Below are positions 47,650-60,299 of a stretch of 64,000 nucleotides of DNA, one piece after another; positions within the stretch are counted from its first letter, which is position 1, and each line of letters starts with the position of its first letter. The position numbers and the translations under genes were made by a program. The stretch is from Cycas panzhihuaensis (Eukaryota; Cycadophyta). The stretch lies in contig CM041465.1 in assembly GCA_023213395.1 (NCBI GenBank), forward strand, positions 24,745,741 to 24,809,740. The letters run 5' to 3'. Under the pieces are notes generated by a model. It saw nothing but the letters and a program-made list of their open reading frames with translations. It was not told the origin of the DNA and ran no database searches.

Positions 47650-49400
47650 GGCTCATGGATAATTTTGGCATGCTCTTGGTAGAAATGATAATGTTGTGTA
47701 TAAGTATGGGCATCCCTAAATGGGGTTAGTTAATAATATCTAATATGAAAGATCCTTTAGGCTGTTGATTGACCTCCAAAGTGGCCTCCATAAATGCCAT
47801 CATGGTATTCATAAAGAATTTGGTTGGTCTCCTCGAGGTTGATGCAATGAAGGAGAATTCCATCAATGGACCGCTTGTATAATACATCCTGCATGAGGAA
47901 ATATTGCCAAGTGGAATCCCTAATACATGATTTCACTTTATCACTAACATTGATGAGATATTATTATTGAGTTAGATATTATATTATATACCTATACCAT
48001 TTGATGTTAGTTAATAGATGGGGGGATGAGTGCTAGAGAGCTAAGATGGGCTCAATCAGCAATGAATTATTAACTAGAACCCTAAGAGAGTTAGGGATGG
48101 AAGGATTATCTAATTGCTCTATAATTATCATCCCCTTCTTAGATTTTTTATTAATAATTTTAAGGTCATATTCTTGAAGGAGGATAACCCATTTTCTTGC
48201 CCTTCCTATTAAGTCTGACTAGGTTAAGAGGTATCTCAATGGATTAGATTAGATGATCACGTAGGTAGTATTGCTTAAGAGGTAGTGCCTAAACATTTTA
48301 GTAGCATAGACTAGTACCAAGCACTACTAGCATACAACTAATAAAATAGATGGCCCTTTTGGTTTTAGAATCATCTTCCTAGGCTAAGATGGCTCATAGT
48401 TAGATTCATTAGTCATTAAGGTGTATAAGATGAAAGGATAGTCGAAGATATGGAGAGCCAATATGGGAGCAAATACTAGGGCTCCTTTGAGCTCTTAAAA
48501 TGCTTCCTAGGTCTTAGGAGACCAGATAAATGGGGCTCCTTTCATCAATAAGTTAAGGGCTTGGAATTTATGGTAAAGTCCACCAAGAGATATCTTAAGA
48601 ACCCTAATCTTTCCATGAATAACTTAATTTATCATTGGGTTCTTGGGGAGGTATCTCAACAATGGCCTTGACCTTATCAGGGTCAATTTGAATCCTTTAT
48701 TTAGAAACAAGGAACCTTAGAAGCTTACTAGATGTTACTGTAAAAACATACTTAAGTGGGTTTAAGCTAACGTGATATTTGTGGAACCTTGTGAAGATTT
48801 CTCTAAGGTCCATAGGATAATTAGCCTTCTTATGGGAGAGGCCCATCATATCATCTATGAAAACATCAAGAGTTTGATTTATAGGGTCATGAAATATGAA
48901 TTACATAGCCCTTTGGTAAGTAGCAGCTACGTTCTTCAATCCAAAGGGAATGGCCTTATAAGTGAATATCCCTCATGGGGTAGTGAAAGTTGTCTTATGA
49001 TCATCTTTGGAGGATGTTTAGATTTGATAATATCTAGAGAAGCCATCCATTAGGCACATGACTTTAAAACTAGCAGTTTGATTGATAATTTGATCAATAA
49101 AAGGAAGAGGGAAGTTTTCCTTAGGATAGGCATTATTGATGTCTCAAAAGTGACATAAATCCTATTCATTCTATTCTTTTTAGCAATGAGCATGATGTAG
49201 GAAACCCATTTAGGGTATTCTATAGAAGTGATAAGGCCTACATTAAGCAGCTTCTTCATTTCTATTTTAACTATAGCTAATAGTTTTAGATGTAAATGGT
49301 ATTGCTTTTGTCACATGGGATGAGCATTCAGGATAGTAGTGAGGTTATGAGTGATGATACTATGACTTATACCCTTCATGTCTAAGTAATCATATATAAA
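47650..49400 (-). pseudogene. RT and first RNase H of Tat-2
   Basis: RT starts near 49260 with KLLNVGLITSIEYPKWVSY and AKKNR. The active site is FIDDM at 48861-48847. The RNase H part lies at about 48500-48100. Many stops and frame changes are present. It is orthologous in order and sequence to Tat-1 27800-29000. Confidence 0.8.
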
Positions 49401-50127
49401 TACATCAAAATATTCTTGGAATAATTGAGTATATTCCTCCATCTCTTAAGGAGAACACTCTGCCCCAAAGGGCAAGGACAATGTCTTTGATTACCCCTTG
49501 TACATGGCATTCTCTTCCTCAAAGTGAAGGGGAGCTTAGTCAATCGAAGGATGAGGGAGAGCATCTAGTTGGTTTGGGTCATATAGGGATAACCTCAAAG
49601 TGAATGGGAGCTTCGTCAATCAAAGTATAAGGGAGAGCATCTTGTTAGTTTAGGTTATCTAAGGGTGACCCAAGAGCTAAACACTTCCAGAAGCCAAGTT
49701 TATAATGTCCAGAAGGCAAATTAAGCATGGTGCCAGCTAAATGCTCCAATAAGGATTTATCATTCTCAAAGTAATATATCCCATGGATAGTCTTTCTAAG
49801 TGAGAAATGAGAAGTAAGTAGAGGGGCAACAAGCCCTTAATGGTCGACCCACCACTTCACATAATGAGGGGACTCTTCGAAGGAGTCCAATAACAACCTC
49901 TTATGATGCTACATTTAGTCTCGTGGAGGGGAGAGCTAGCCAGGATCTTGGTCATAAATAGTGGACTCATCATAGGAGAATAAAGACTCCACGTCCTTAT
50001 TATCTATGAGGGATGATGAGGGTTAGGTAGCTTCCATGGTAGGATGATGACATATCAGTTGGATGCCCATGTACATTAGGAGAATAACAATGTGTGAGCC
50101 CCTAAATGATGTAGGAGAGGTATTATC
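49401..50127 (-). pseudogene. pol linker of Tat-2 before RT
   Basis: In mixed frames it reads DSFEESPHYVKWW and YYFENDKSLLEHLAG near 49760, the counterpart of DSFEEV and YFEDDEALLEHLPG in Tat-1. It is cut at 50127 by Copia-C. Confidence 0.7.
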
Positions 50128-50437
50128 TGAAAGAGGTTAATGCATCAAGGTCATTTATGTAGATTAATTATATGACCTTAGGATATATTATTGCATTAGT
50201 CTCTTAATGAAATGCACTTTATGTGCATTTAAATGTGATTTTGGATTTATGTCATTAAGCGAGAAAATCCTAACCTTAATGCTGACCCTCAATAATAAAA
50301 GGTGAAATCTCAAGGAGGGAGTTATTATTCATTCTCACCTCCATGCTTGCTCTCATATCTTGTTTCATCTCTTTTTCATTCTCCATTACCATTGTGTGCA
50401 TGTGAGTGATTTATTACCTAGATCCATTCTTACTTCA
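50128..50437 (+). repeat. 5' LTR of Copia-C (310 bp)
   Basis: Starts TGAAAGAGG and ends ACTTCA. Contains TCAATAATAAAAGG (TATA-like) about two thirds of the way in. Partner at 57389-57695. Confidence 0.9.
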
Positions 50438-50439
50438 TG

Positions 50440-50451
50440 TGGTATTAGAGC
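50440..50451 (+). other. Primer binding site of Copia-C
   Basis: TGGTATTAGAGC, one change from the initiator-Met site TGGTATCAGAGC. Confidence 0.85.
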
Positions 50452-52369
50452 TAGAAGGGAATCTATTCACTCCATTCCACTTGCATAGAGTCATTTTGCT
50501 TCCCCTTCATCTTTAATGTAAAGTATTGAGAGTGCATTCATCATTTTTAATATTTTGAGAGCTTAAAATTATAGTACTTTATATGTTGTTATTTTCTCTA
50601 TGTGTGAAAAATTTTAAAGCTGAAAAATATAAGTTTTTGAAGCCATTTAGTTGCTAAAACATTTCTAGAAGCATTAAAGGCTTACAATTTTATGAAACAT
50701 TTAACCATATCAGATTTTGATGAAATTTAGTATGTAGGGTTCTCTTGATAAGAGGATCAGTTTTGTCTTCTGGAGTAACTTTAGATTTAGCTTGTAACAA
50801 TGAGTTTTGGCTGACACAAAAGGGTGAAATTTGTAGATAAGTGATTTAAGGCACTTTTCCTAATAAAATCCTTTAATTATAAGGTAATAATTTGAAAGTT
50901 TTTTTAAGGGATCTAGTAGATTTATATATTATAATCATTTTAAGATAAATCTCATCAAATTTCATCCACTTGTTAGTGAGATCTATGCAATTTTATCATA
51001 GATACTGAATTTACCTACTTAACTACACAAAGAATATTGCAAGGGTATTTCAAGTAATTTTTTGGATGATTTTGGAGATAGTGCAAAATAAAATTTGATG
51101 TACATATAAATATATAACTTTTAACGTATTGAAGTTCAGATTCTAAGATAGTGGATCTCGCAGGATTCCGTTTTTATATTTTTTGGGGGAAAAATGTTTT
51201 TATGCCTGTTAAGAAATATGACTTCACTACTCTATTAGAAACAACATTATGAATATTTTTTTCTTTTGTCATACATTTAAATTCCATCATTTAGGCCTTC
51301 ATATTTGTAATTTTTAGAAAATTATGCCTATTTATCATTATTTGTAAATTTTATGAAAAAATCACAAAATAGGGCAAAATAATATGCATTTAAATTTTAA
51401 AAAATTAGTATTTTAGCAGAAAGTTGATCCACTTTTTATCCCATTGTGACTTTTGTATTAAAATTTTAAAAAACATATTTGGAAACATTATACTAAAGTG
51501 AGGGAAACCTTGGATCAGAAGCAACATCTAATTCCTCTACTAAATCTAGTATACTTTTTCTATTTGCATACATAGTATAAAGTATCGCAAAAGAAGCAAC
51601 AACAACAAAGCAAGCACAAAAGGCAAGTAACTACATTTAGCAACTTTCTATTTTAGTTTTCAATTATTCAGAAGTAACTTACATTATTCCTAAAAGGAAT
51701 CTTATCTGTATGATTTATACCGCTAGTTCTCAACTTGTGCGCACACTAGCCTTGGTTGAAATAGACTACGGTTGGCCAAAGCCAATGCCCTAAGGGAGGT
51801 GTGATTTTTATACTGGGTTTGGTCTTAACCAGAATAATGGTTGAGGGACAGGTTAGCCATACCTATGGCCTCCAATTAGGCATAATCTTGATAACCACCT
51901 GGGAAAATTGAAAACCTTAATGCAAGATTAAAATTAGCTCAGTCCAATATACGTCATAGTCGTGGGATATGCACGTACCATTTGACTCTTTGAAGGAGGT
52001 ATATAGTTGCTCAGCAGTGAACTGGGTGAGGACTGGGAGTACCTGGGCTCCATTGTGTCTTAGATTTCATCACCAAGCATAGGTGTAAGTATCATGGATA
52101 AAGGCCCTAATCATATACTAGAAGCCCTAAGTATCAAAACCTCACCTATATTTGGATATAAGTTAGAGGTTAATGGCATGACACATCACCACTCTTTGCT
52201 TGTTCTATATTAGGCCTCATTCTTGTATCATTACTTATACTCATTTTTCATAGTTGTTTAAAATACTTAATCATTGCTTACTTCTCATCATAGCATTCAT
52301 TTCTACATCCCAGCTGCGCTAGGTGTACTAGCCACACATGCTAGTGGAACATACTTCTATCATCTCTTC
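50452..52369. other. Long leader of Copia-C without recognised genes
   Basis: About 1.9 kb between the primer site and the first gag-like sequence. AT-rich, no domain seen, no long open frame. Confidence 0.5.
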
Positions 52370-53360
52370 TACTTCTTCATCATTACTATATCATCCCAAT
52401 TTAAGAAGAATGTCAACTGCATATTGAAAGACAAAGAAAATTGAGATTTATGGTACACTAGAGTTAAAAATGCTGCAAAATATAAATGCCTTTGAAGAGC
52501 CCACTTGCAGCCTATACCCATCATGCCTGTAACAACTACAATACCTACATCCTACAATAGCTACAATACTTACTTCTAGTAGATCTTCCCTAACAACTCC
52601 TACAGCTACTGTAGCCAAACTACAATGGGAGATAGATGATGAAAAGATTCATGTAGGAATTATGTTGGTTACTGATCAGTCCTTGTACAACTTGATTAAT
52701 GAAGAGCAACATGATATAGCCTGGAAAGTCCTTGAAGTTTTTAAGAAGAACTTTGATACCAAGTTAGATTTAGAATTTATTCATCTTGTTCTAAAAATGA
52801 CAAATAAAAAATATAGAAGGGATGAGCTCATGAGACAATAAATCTCCTTCAACAAATAAAACGGGCAATTGATAAATATTTTAAGATCTAATGTATCACT
52901 TGGGCATTCTTAATCCAATTATATCTACATATCCCTGATTATAAAAACTTAGTTGGAAGTCTTCAATCTAATGGAACATTGAAGACACTCAACTTCAAAT
53001 CACTTGCTAATAAGTTCATAGAATTTGATAAGACCTTTAATACCAACTTGTATCCTCTAACTCTCTTCCATATGTAGCCTTTTAGGTGGAAGAAGAAGTT
53101 TACTATACAAAATATCAAGGTCCCTCTCATGGTAGAGGAAATAACTAAGCAAGAGAAAGAGGATGAAATATAGGAAATCATCCACAAGGTCAACCAAACC
53201 CTTAGTCACAGCCTCGATAGTCTCAAGGCTAAGGGTCACCTCAACAAAGAATAAGACAGTTAGGCCAAATTAGTACCTCTTTAGGGACTAGTAATCAAAC
53301 TATTATGTGTGATTGGTGTAACCATAAAGGACACTCAACAAAAGACTACAAAACTGTCAC
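52370..53360 (+). pseudogene. gag of Copia-C
   Basis: Near 52620-52800 a frame reads WEIDDEKIHVGIMLVTDQS, then HDIAWKVLEVFKKNFDTK, typical of copia gag. A zinc knuckle CDWCNHKGHSTKDYK lies near 53308, with Tyr in place of the last Cys. Stops and frame changes are frequent between. Confidence 0.7.
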
Positions 53361-53589
53361 TTATAAGTTAGTCAAGTTCCAACCAAAACATGGGCTCATA
53401 ATGTTCAAGAAACTTGTGAAGAATCCTTTAGTGGTGCAGGTTTTGTGTAAGTATACTTTTAAAGAATTAAGGAATCTTTAGTACCAAATACCATTGACCA
53501 ACCAAAGAGATACTTTGAAGCTCGATGTGGATATATCACTTGCGAATTCCCTTCACCAATGTTAAGCCCTATTGGAATTATAAATAATA

Positions 53590-54890
53590 TGGCAATCGAA
53601 GGATAGTAGATTATGGACATAGGAGCAACTCAACATATGACATGCAACCACAGTCTATATCATACATTTGACTCAAATATTCAAAGAGTTATTCATATGG
53701 CAGATAAATCACCAACAACCTGTTGAAGGAATTAGTAAACATTTGCCAAAAACTCCCAGGATTAAAAGATTTTACATTGCTTGATGTCTTATATATACTA
53801 AATCTCAAACAAAACCTCCTCTCCTTATTAACACTTATTTCTCATTGATTTGATCTGAGTGTAACCACAAATGATCAAACTCTCTAGGTCATTCACCCTC
53901 CAACTAGTCAAGTGGTCTTGACTGGATCTCTGGAAAACTCTTTTTACTGAATGGCTCTCCATCTTCTGAAGCCTATTATGCCTAAAGCCCTTGTATTGAT
54001 GAAGAATTTACATTTAATTCCATCTTAACCCATCTAACATTGTCACTAGAATATCTTTGGCATGCTTACATAGGCCATGTTCACATTTATAGACTTAGAG
54101 ATCTTCCTAACACTCTTCCAAATCTTCCAAATTTATCCTCTAAGACCCTTAAATGTGAAGCTTGTGTCATTGCTAAATCTTATCAACAACCCTTTCCTAA
54201 AAGTCAGTGGAAATCAAGCCATCCATTATAATTGGAACACTCTAATCTGTGCAGACCAATGCCCATTCCTTCACTGAAGGGCAAGTTATATTACATCTCT
54301 TTCATTGATGATTTCATTAAAAAAGTATGGGTAGATTTTCTACATAAGAAAGATGAAGCCTTCCGTGTATTCAAAGAATTTAAAACCCACACTTAAAGGA
54401 GTTAGGTTATCAACTCAAATATCTTCAAACTAATAATAGCCACAAATATACCTCACATGAGTTTGAAATCTACCTTTGAGACAATGGTATCAAGTATCAA
54501 ACAATAGTAGTTAGTACCCCACAACATAATGGAGTTGCTAAGTGTATGAACAAGATAATTATGAATATGTATTAGGCTATGTTGGTATATAAAATCTACC
54601 TACCTACCTATAGGTTAAGCCATTTGGACAACTATTTATTGTATTAATGTTATTAGCCCATCAAAGGAAGGATAATCACTTAATGAAAAGTGGTCAGTAT
54701 AATCCCTATTATTCACTACTTCAAAAGTTTTGGCTCTATATGCTATGCCCACATTCTGCATGTAGATCAAAATAAGCTCCAGCCAAGGGTACTTAAAGGT
54801 ATCTTTGTTGGATACCCTATGGATAAGAAAAGGTATAAGGTCTTTATACCTTCACAATGAAAAACCATCATTACTAGAGATGTCACGCCA
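53590..54890 (+). pseudogene. Protease and integrase of Copia-C
   Basis: Protease IMDIGATQHMTC near 53612 (DSGA changed to DIGA). The GAG-pre-integrase domain lies at 54040-54220 (LWHAYIGHVHIYRLRDLPN, CEACVIAKSYQQPF). The integrase core begins near 54255 and has YYISFIDDFIKKVWVDF near 54290. The second Asp region reads TNNSHKY and the QNGVA motif continues with KCMN, so both late catalytic residues are lost. Confidence 0.75.
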
Positions 54891-54936
54891 CTATAATCAT
54901 GTTATCATGTATGATATTCAGATTTTAAAATTTAGG

Positions 54937-54955
54937 GGGGGGGGGGGGAGGGGGC
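54937..54955. repeat. Poly-G run
   Basis: Thirteen or more G residues interrupted once by A, between the integrase and RT parts of Copia-C. Length may be uncertain because of sequencing error. Confidence 0.8.
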
Positions 54956-55429
54956 AGACATAAATTACTCTAAATATTAGAAGATGATAATAGATCCTCT
55001 AAGGATACAAGTTATGACTCTAAACTAATGAGTGCGCATCTAGCACTATCCTTTGAAGATAATAGAGTCGATAAAGGCAAAGCCATTATAGAAGAACCAT
55101 CCTCTCCACCTTCAGTCAACAAAGGTAAAACAATGGTAGAATGACCATCTTCCTTAGGTGCATCAACATCCTCCTCACAAAATCATCATTTTAATGAACA
55201 AGATGAGAACCAAGAAGTTGAGAAAATGAGGACTTTATTCCTAACTCGATGATCTCGAGGAGCCTGCCAACTTAATAAGGATATATGACTAGATAAGGTG
55301 GGTAAAACTGGCACTCGAAATGCCCATAGAGTAAAGATTTAGGAATCATTATATACTGAGCTTAAACCAATAGAATTGCACCTTACTCTTAATGAAGATC
55401 CCTTAACATACCAAGAAGTTTAAAAGCAT

Positions 55430-56900
55430 GTAGCTTGGAGAAATGCCATAAATGAGGAATACTAATCTCTTATCAAGAATAGTACATGGGAGCTCATTGA
55501 TCTACCATTTGGTAGAAAGGTAGTTCAAAATAAATAGGTCTTTAAAAATAAATATAGATCAGATGACACCCTTGAAAAATATAAGGTGAGGTTGGTAGCT
55601 AAGGATTCACACAAAGGGAAGGCATTGACTACACTGAAGTCTTTGCACCTATAACCAAGTGGCCTACAATTAGAACTCTTTTGGCCTTAGTTTCTCAACA
55701 GGGTTGGAAAATCCACCAACTCGATATTAAGACTACATTTCTTAATGGAGAACTCGAAGAAGAAGTTTACATGGATTATCCAAAAGGATATGAGATTGAA
55801 GGTCAAGAGCATAAGGTTTGTAGGCTCAGAAAGTCCTTGTACAACCTTAAACAAGCCCCTTGTGCTTAGTTTGCCAAGTTGTCTGAAAGAATGAGGTAAC
55901 TTGGATACGAGGTTTGTGACTACTAAGATACTGATATAACATTGTTCATCAAGTGCCATAATAATAAAGTCACTTGTCTCATAATCTTTGTGGATGACAT
56001 GCTAGTAATAGGTAATAGTAAACGTGCAATAAACCAGTTGAGAAAGGACCTTGGAAAAACATTTGAATTGTCTAACCTCAACTTGATGAAATATTACTTA
56101 GGAATTGAAGTAACACAAAAGAATCAAAAAATTTTCCTCTCCCAAGAAAAATACATCAACGATCATCTAACTAAGTTTCAGTTAGAAGATGCTCAACCAG
56201 TGGCATTATCTATAGACCTTAATACTAAACTCTTAACTAATGGTGACACTAAGGAGGTAGACGTAATACTCTATAGGAAACTTATAGGTAGTCTCATCTA
56301 CACTATTAATACATGACCAGATATTGCATACTCTGTTGGCATTCTTGGATGATTCATGATAAATCCTAAGAAGAATCCCTGGCAGGCCGTAGTTCGAGTG
56401 TTAAAATACCTAAAGACAACCAATAAATTTAGTCTATTGTATGAACCTAATAATGAATTTAAGGTTTATACATATACATACTCAGACTTTGTAGGAGATA
56501 AAGATATAAGAAGATCTACGTTTGGGTATATAACATTTCTTGGAATAGCCCCAATATCATAGAGATCTAGATGGCATAAGATAGTTATAGATTCAACTAT
56601 CGAAGCTAAATACATTACTGCTTTTGAGACTAATAAGGAGGCGATATGGCTAAGAAAAATATTAGAAACATTGAATATCACCCAAACAAGTCCTATGAGT
56701 CTTCATATAGATAATTAATCAGCAATCTACATGGTAAAAGATCCTATATTTCATGATCGTACCAAATATATAAGTATGAAAGTCCATAGGATTAGAGAAC
56801 ATGTTCATGACAGTACAATTCAACTAGAATACTACCCCACAACAGATTAAGTGACTGATATCTTCACCAAATAGCTACAAAAGGTTAAGTTTGAATAGTT
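55430..56900 (+). pseudogene. RT and RNase H of Copia-C
   Basis: RT: HVAWRNAINEEY near 55430, WELIDLP near 55490, QLDIKTTFLNGELEEEVYM near 55720, and the active site FVDDM at about 55988. The RNase H part follows, with YSDFVGDKDIRRSTFGY near 56480, HIDN near 56705, and REHVHDSTIQLEYYPTTD near 56795. One open stretch of 124 codons covers 55942-56316. Stops are mostly TAG/TAA. Confidence 0.85.
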
Positions 56901-57388
56901 TCGAAGGCAACTTGGTCTTAGGGCCTCCATCTTCAACTAATAAAAGAAGATGGCAACACGATCATCATACTCTATTCTCTTTGTGAAAATCCCTTATGGG
57001 CATGGAAGAATAAGAATAAGTGTTTGCTCTATCATATTTATGAAAACCCCATGTGGGCATAGAAGGATAAGGGTTGTACTAGTTTTAGAAAATCATAACC
57101 TCTAAAAACCCAAAAAGGCATAAGGGATGACCAAAAGATATATGGAGACTTAACAGATTAAGCTACACATTTAAGCTGCTTGGCTCTCAAGCTACATCAA
57201 AGAGCCACCTTAACTATTTTGATTTATAAAAGGGGCTATAGATCTTAGAAAATCCATGGGTTTTTATTCCCCATGAGGGTTTTCCCACAAAAGTATCATT
57301 TAGAATTTCAATGTAATAATGAGACTCAAATAAAGACCTTGTAGAATAGATTTTCTCAAAAATGACCTTCCACCATTAAGGAGATGAT

Positions 57389-57695
57389 TAAAAGAGGTTA
57401 ATATATTAAGGTCATTTGTGTAGATTAATTATGTAATCTTAGGATATATTGTTAGCATTAGTCTCTTAATGAAATACACTTTACATGTATTTAGATGTAA
57501 TTTCAGATTCATATCATTAAGTAGGAAAATCCAAATCCTAATGCTCACTCTCAATAATAAAAAGTGAAATCTCAAGGAGGGAATTATTATTCATTCTCAC
57601 CTCCAAGCTTTCTCTCATATCTTATTTCATCTCTTTTTCATTCTCCATTGCCATTGTGTGTGAGTGATTTATTCCTTAGATCTATCCTTCCTTCA
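57389..57695 (+). repeat. 3' LTR of Copia-C (307 bp)
   Basis: Partner of 50128-50437; the first two bases have become TA. The purine-rich AAGGAGATGAT before it is the likely polypurine tract. Confidence 0.88.
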
Positions 57696-57700
57696 TTATC

Positions 57701-58480
57701 CTCATTGTGGATCCTAAATTAGGATGTAGGATGCCGAGGAGGGGAAGAGGAATTTCCCATCCGTATGTTGAGAAGGGACATGGGACAAAGAGGAATGTCC
57801 TCTTCATATGTTAAGAAGGGATATGGGACAAAGAGGTTCCTCATAGTTATCATCAGACTCTTGGTCACTTATGATAGTGAGATACCCATAGCTTCCAACA
57901 CTAATAGGGGAAAAATAAATTAGATTCAATTAGGAAGGACATGTCTCCTTTCCTTCTTGGGTGTTTTAGATACTAAAGGAACAAGCAATCGATGTGTTGG
58001 ATGACTCCTTAACCTTGTAAATTGACCCAAAGATCGGTTGGCAAGGTTAGTGAGGTGGTCAACTAGGGGGAGACTCTTGAAGGACAACTTTCATTCATTA
58101 TTTATAGACAAATTTAAGTTACTAGCGGGGCTTAGGTTGTACCTAAACTAAATATATCTCAACCAACGAAATGTTTCTTTTGTTTCAAATTTGGACTAAG
58201 ACATATAAAGACTAAGGAGACCTAAGTGACCACCTTTATCCAACTCCTAAGAATGTGTCTTCACCTAATTGTATTGTTTAATAATGATATGAGTGAATGA
58301 GACAATGAAAGGCTAAGACATGAGGGGGTGATTGAATTCACTAACCTACACAACTGGATGGAGGAGTTCTAAGTTCGAGATTATACTAATAATGTATCTC
58401 GTGTCCTTCCTAGGGACTCTTTTCCTCCTATTATTTCAACCTTTATAGTTTTACTTAAATAGAGAAGAAGGGCTAGGTAA
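57701..58480 (-). pseudogene. Protease-RT linker of Tat-2, right of Copia-C
   Basis: The minus strand reads SVGSYGYLTIISDQES near 57870 and PLCPISLLN. Before that come SIACSFSI and LKFVYK...MKVVLQESPPS near 58100. These align in order with GVGSYGYLASFSDKES, SACSIGIS and LKFVHDGRMRVIPRERPS of Tat-1 (26775-27090). A 43-base tandem duplication lies at 57764-57835. Similarity fades beyond about 58140. Confidence 0.75.
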
Positions 58481-59299
58481 TAGAAAGGGTTTTATTTTTT
58501 TGTTTTTATTGTTATCTTTTTCATGTGTTTTTCTTTAATGAAATGAAATGAAGAATAAGAGAAATCAATGAAACTACATGATCTATTTGCTTAATTTTCA
58601 ATACATAAATAAGAGAGCTAAACATATTAGATAATATGATAACATTATTTTGGAGGTAAAAATTTTGATAGGTTGGTAGTGCGATTTCCTCTCTAAACTT
58701 TTGTAGAGGGATCCAAGGGGGGCGTGAGCCCCTCTTGGCCAGAGGGGAGGGGGGGGGGGGGAAGTAGAACCCCTTCCCCCTACCCCCCCTACAAAGAGAA
58801 GGTTCAAGGATGGTAGCCCCTTATCTAAAAGGATAGTATTATAAAACATACTAAATTGTAAAGAGAATCAGGGTTATTCATTCAAAATATCCTAGATTTG
58901 ATGGTCGAGATTTGTGCCTTGTATAACTCTCTTATATAGCTCAATTTAGGGTGTTTTTTCATTAGTTTGATGGTATTCAATATATTGGATACACTATATT
59001 AAGTAGAGGTGGCTGGTTGTTGTTGCTATTAGTATTCTACTACAGATTATATATATTTCTCTATTAGATAATAAAGATCTATATCGTTTTTCTGTGGATG
59101 TTTCCCTAGCATACTACTAGGGTTTTACTATGTTAAATCTAATGTACATATGATGCTTTGTCTTTTTAATTTATTTATTATATTATATCTAGTTTAATAG
59201 CTTGCATGTTAGATTTTAATTTCAATTCTTATAGCTAGTTATAAAATAGTTTTGATCTTGGTGGTAGTTTCTAGTTATTAGGACCTAGTTTTCTCAACA
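58481..59299 (+). repeat. Probable 5' LTR of Copia-B (left border unclear)
   Basis: It ends CTCAACA at 59299, followed by a primer-site-like sequence (CAGTATCAAAGCC, 59302-59314; 10 of 13 to the initiator-Met site). No second LTR copy was found. 58717-58790 is strongly G/C-biased with perfect short hairpins such as CCCCTCTTGGCCAGAGGGG. Confidence 0.45.
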
Positions 59300-59369
59300 A
59301 GCAGTATCAAAGCCACTTATTTACAACGAGTTTGTGAAGATTTTGGTGTTAACATTTTCCTATACCAAA

Positions 59370-60230
59370 TGGTGAAACTAATGAATGTAAAGTTTGAGGT
59401 GGAGAAATTCAATGGCAAGAATAACTTCGAGTTATAGAAGCCAAAAGCATATGATGTTTTGGTATAATAATGATGCTAGAGAACTCTGGCAAGTAAATCG
59501 AAGAAACCCACATAGATAGATAATGATGAATGGGATCATCTAAATAAAAGGGATCTTAGCATAATACTATTATACTTGGTAAATAAATTTCTATTTAACA
59601 TCACATGGGAGAAGATAACAACATGATTATGGACCTAATTAGAAACCTTGTATATGACCAAATTAGTGATGAATCAAATCTACTTAAAGAGACAGTTGTA
59701 CTCATTGTAGATGAAGGTATAAAAATTCCAAATCATTTAAATGTTTTCAATACTTTTATTTATTAGTTGGCTAGTATTGATGTCATAATTGAGAATGAGG
59801 ACAAGGCTATTATCTTCTTATATTCATTACTAGAATATTAGGATAATATTATCACCTTAATTAGTTTTAGCACTATAGATGAATTAGACTATGATTCTGT
59901 TGTGAGTGCTTTACTGATGAAATAGGTGAGGAGGAAGTCTAGTCTTGAAACCTCCATACTAGAAGTTATGATAGAAAGAAGTAGAACAATTGAGAGAGGA
60001 TAATGCTCTAGGGATACATCGAGGTTGAAGTCAAAAGGAAAGAAGAGTAATCTTAGATGTTAGTACTATAATAAGATAGGTCACCTTAAGAAGGATTGCT
60101 ACAAAAAGAAGGAGTTCCAGAAAAAGGAAGATCCTACCAAGGAGGCTAATCAAATGGAGTTGAATTAAGGTATGGATGATGATGTCTTAGTTGCTTGTAA
60201 TATTTTCCATTATCATCATGATTAGTTATT
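59370..60230 (+). pseudogene. gag and protease start of Copia-B
   Basis: ATG near 59370 gives MVKLMNVKFEVEKFNGKNNF, a typical Tnt1-type gag start. The zinc knuckle near 60058 reads C-stop-Y-Y-N-K-I-G-H-L-K-K-D-C with the second Cys changed to Tyr. The protease site near 60230 reads LDLDALHH where LDSGASxH is expected. Confidence 0.7.
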
Positions 60231-60299
60231 GGATTTGGATGCTTTACACCACATATGTCTACATGAGAGTTAGTTTTCATCATACCAACCTCTTGATGG

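Larger units (their letters stand above)
50128..57695 (+). mobile_element. Copia-C: complete Ty1/copia retrotransposon (7,568 bp)
   Basis: LTRs of 310 and 307 bp, a primer site directly after the 5' LTR, and gag, protease, integrase, RT and RNase H in copia order. A perfect 5-bp target duplication TTATC lies at 50123-50127 and 57696-57700. The LTRs are roughly 87% identical by hand. All proteins are interrupted. It lies inside the pol linker of Tat-2. Confidence 0.93.

Noticed and set aside
50440-50451. tRNA-like sequence words (TGGTATCAGAGC and relatives) at several places
   Set aside because: They are primer binding sites next to LTR ends. No cloverleaf or full tRNA gene surrounds them.
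58598-58849. 83-codon minus-strand frame across the G-rich cluster
   Set aside because: Its Gly/Pro runs come from homopolymers, and no similarity was recognised.
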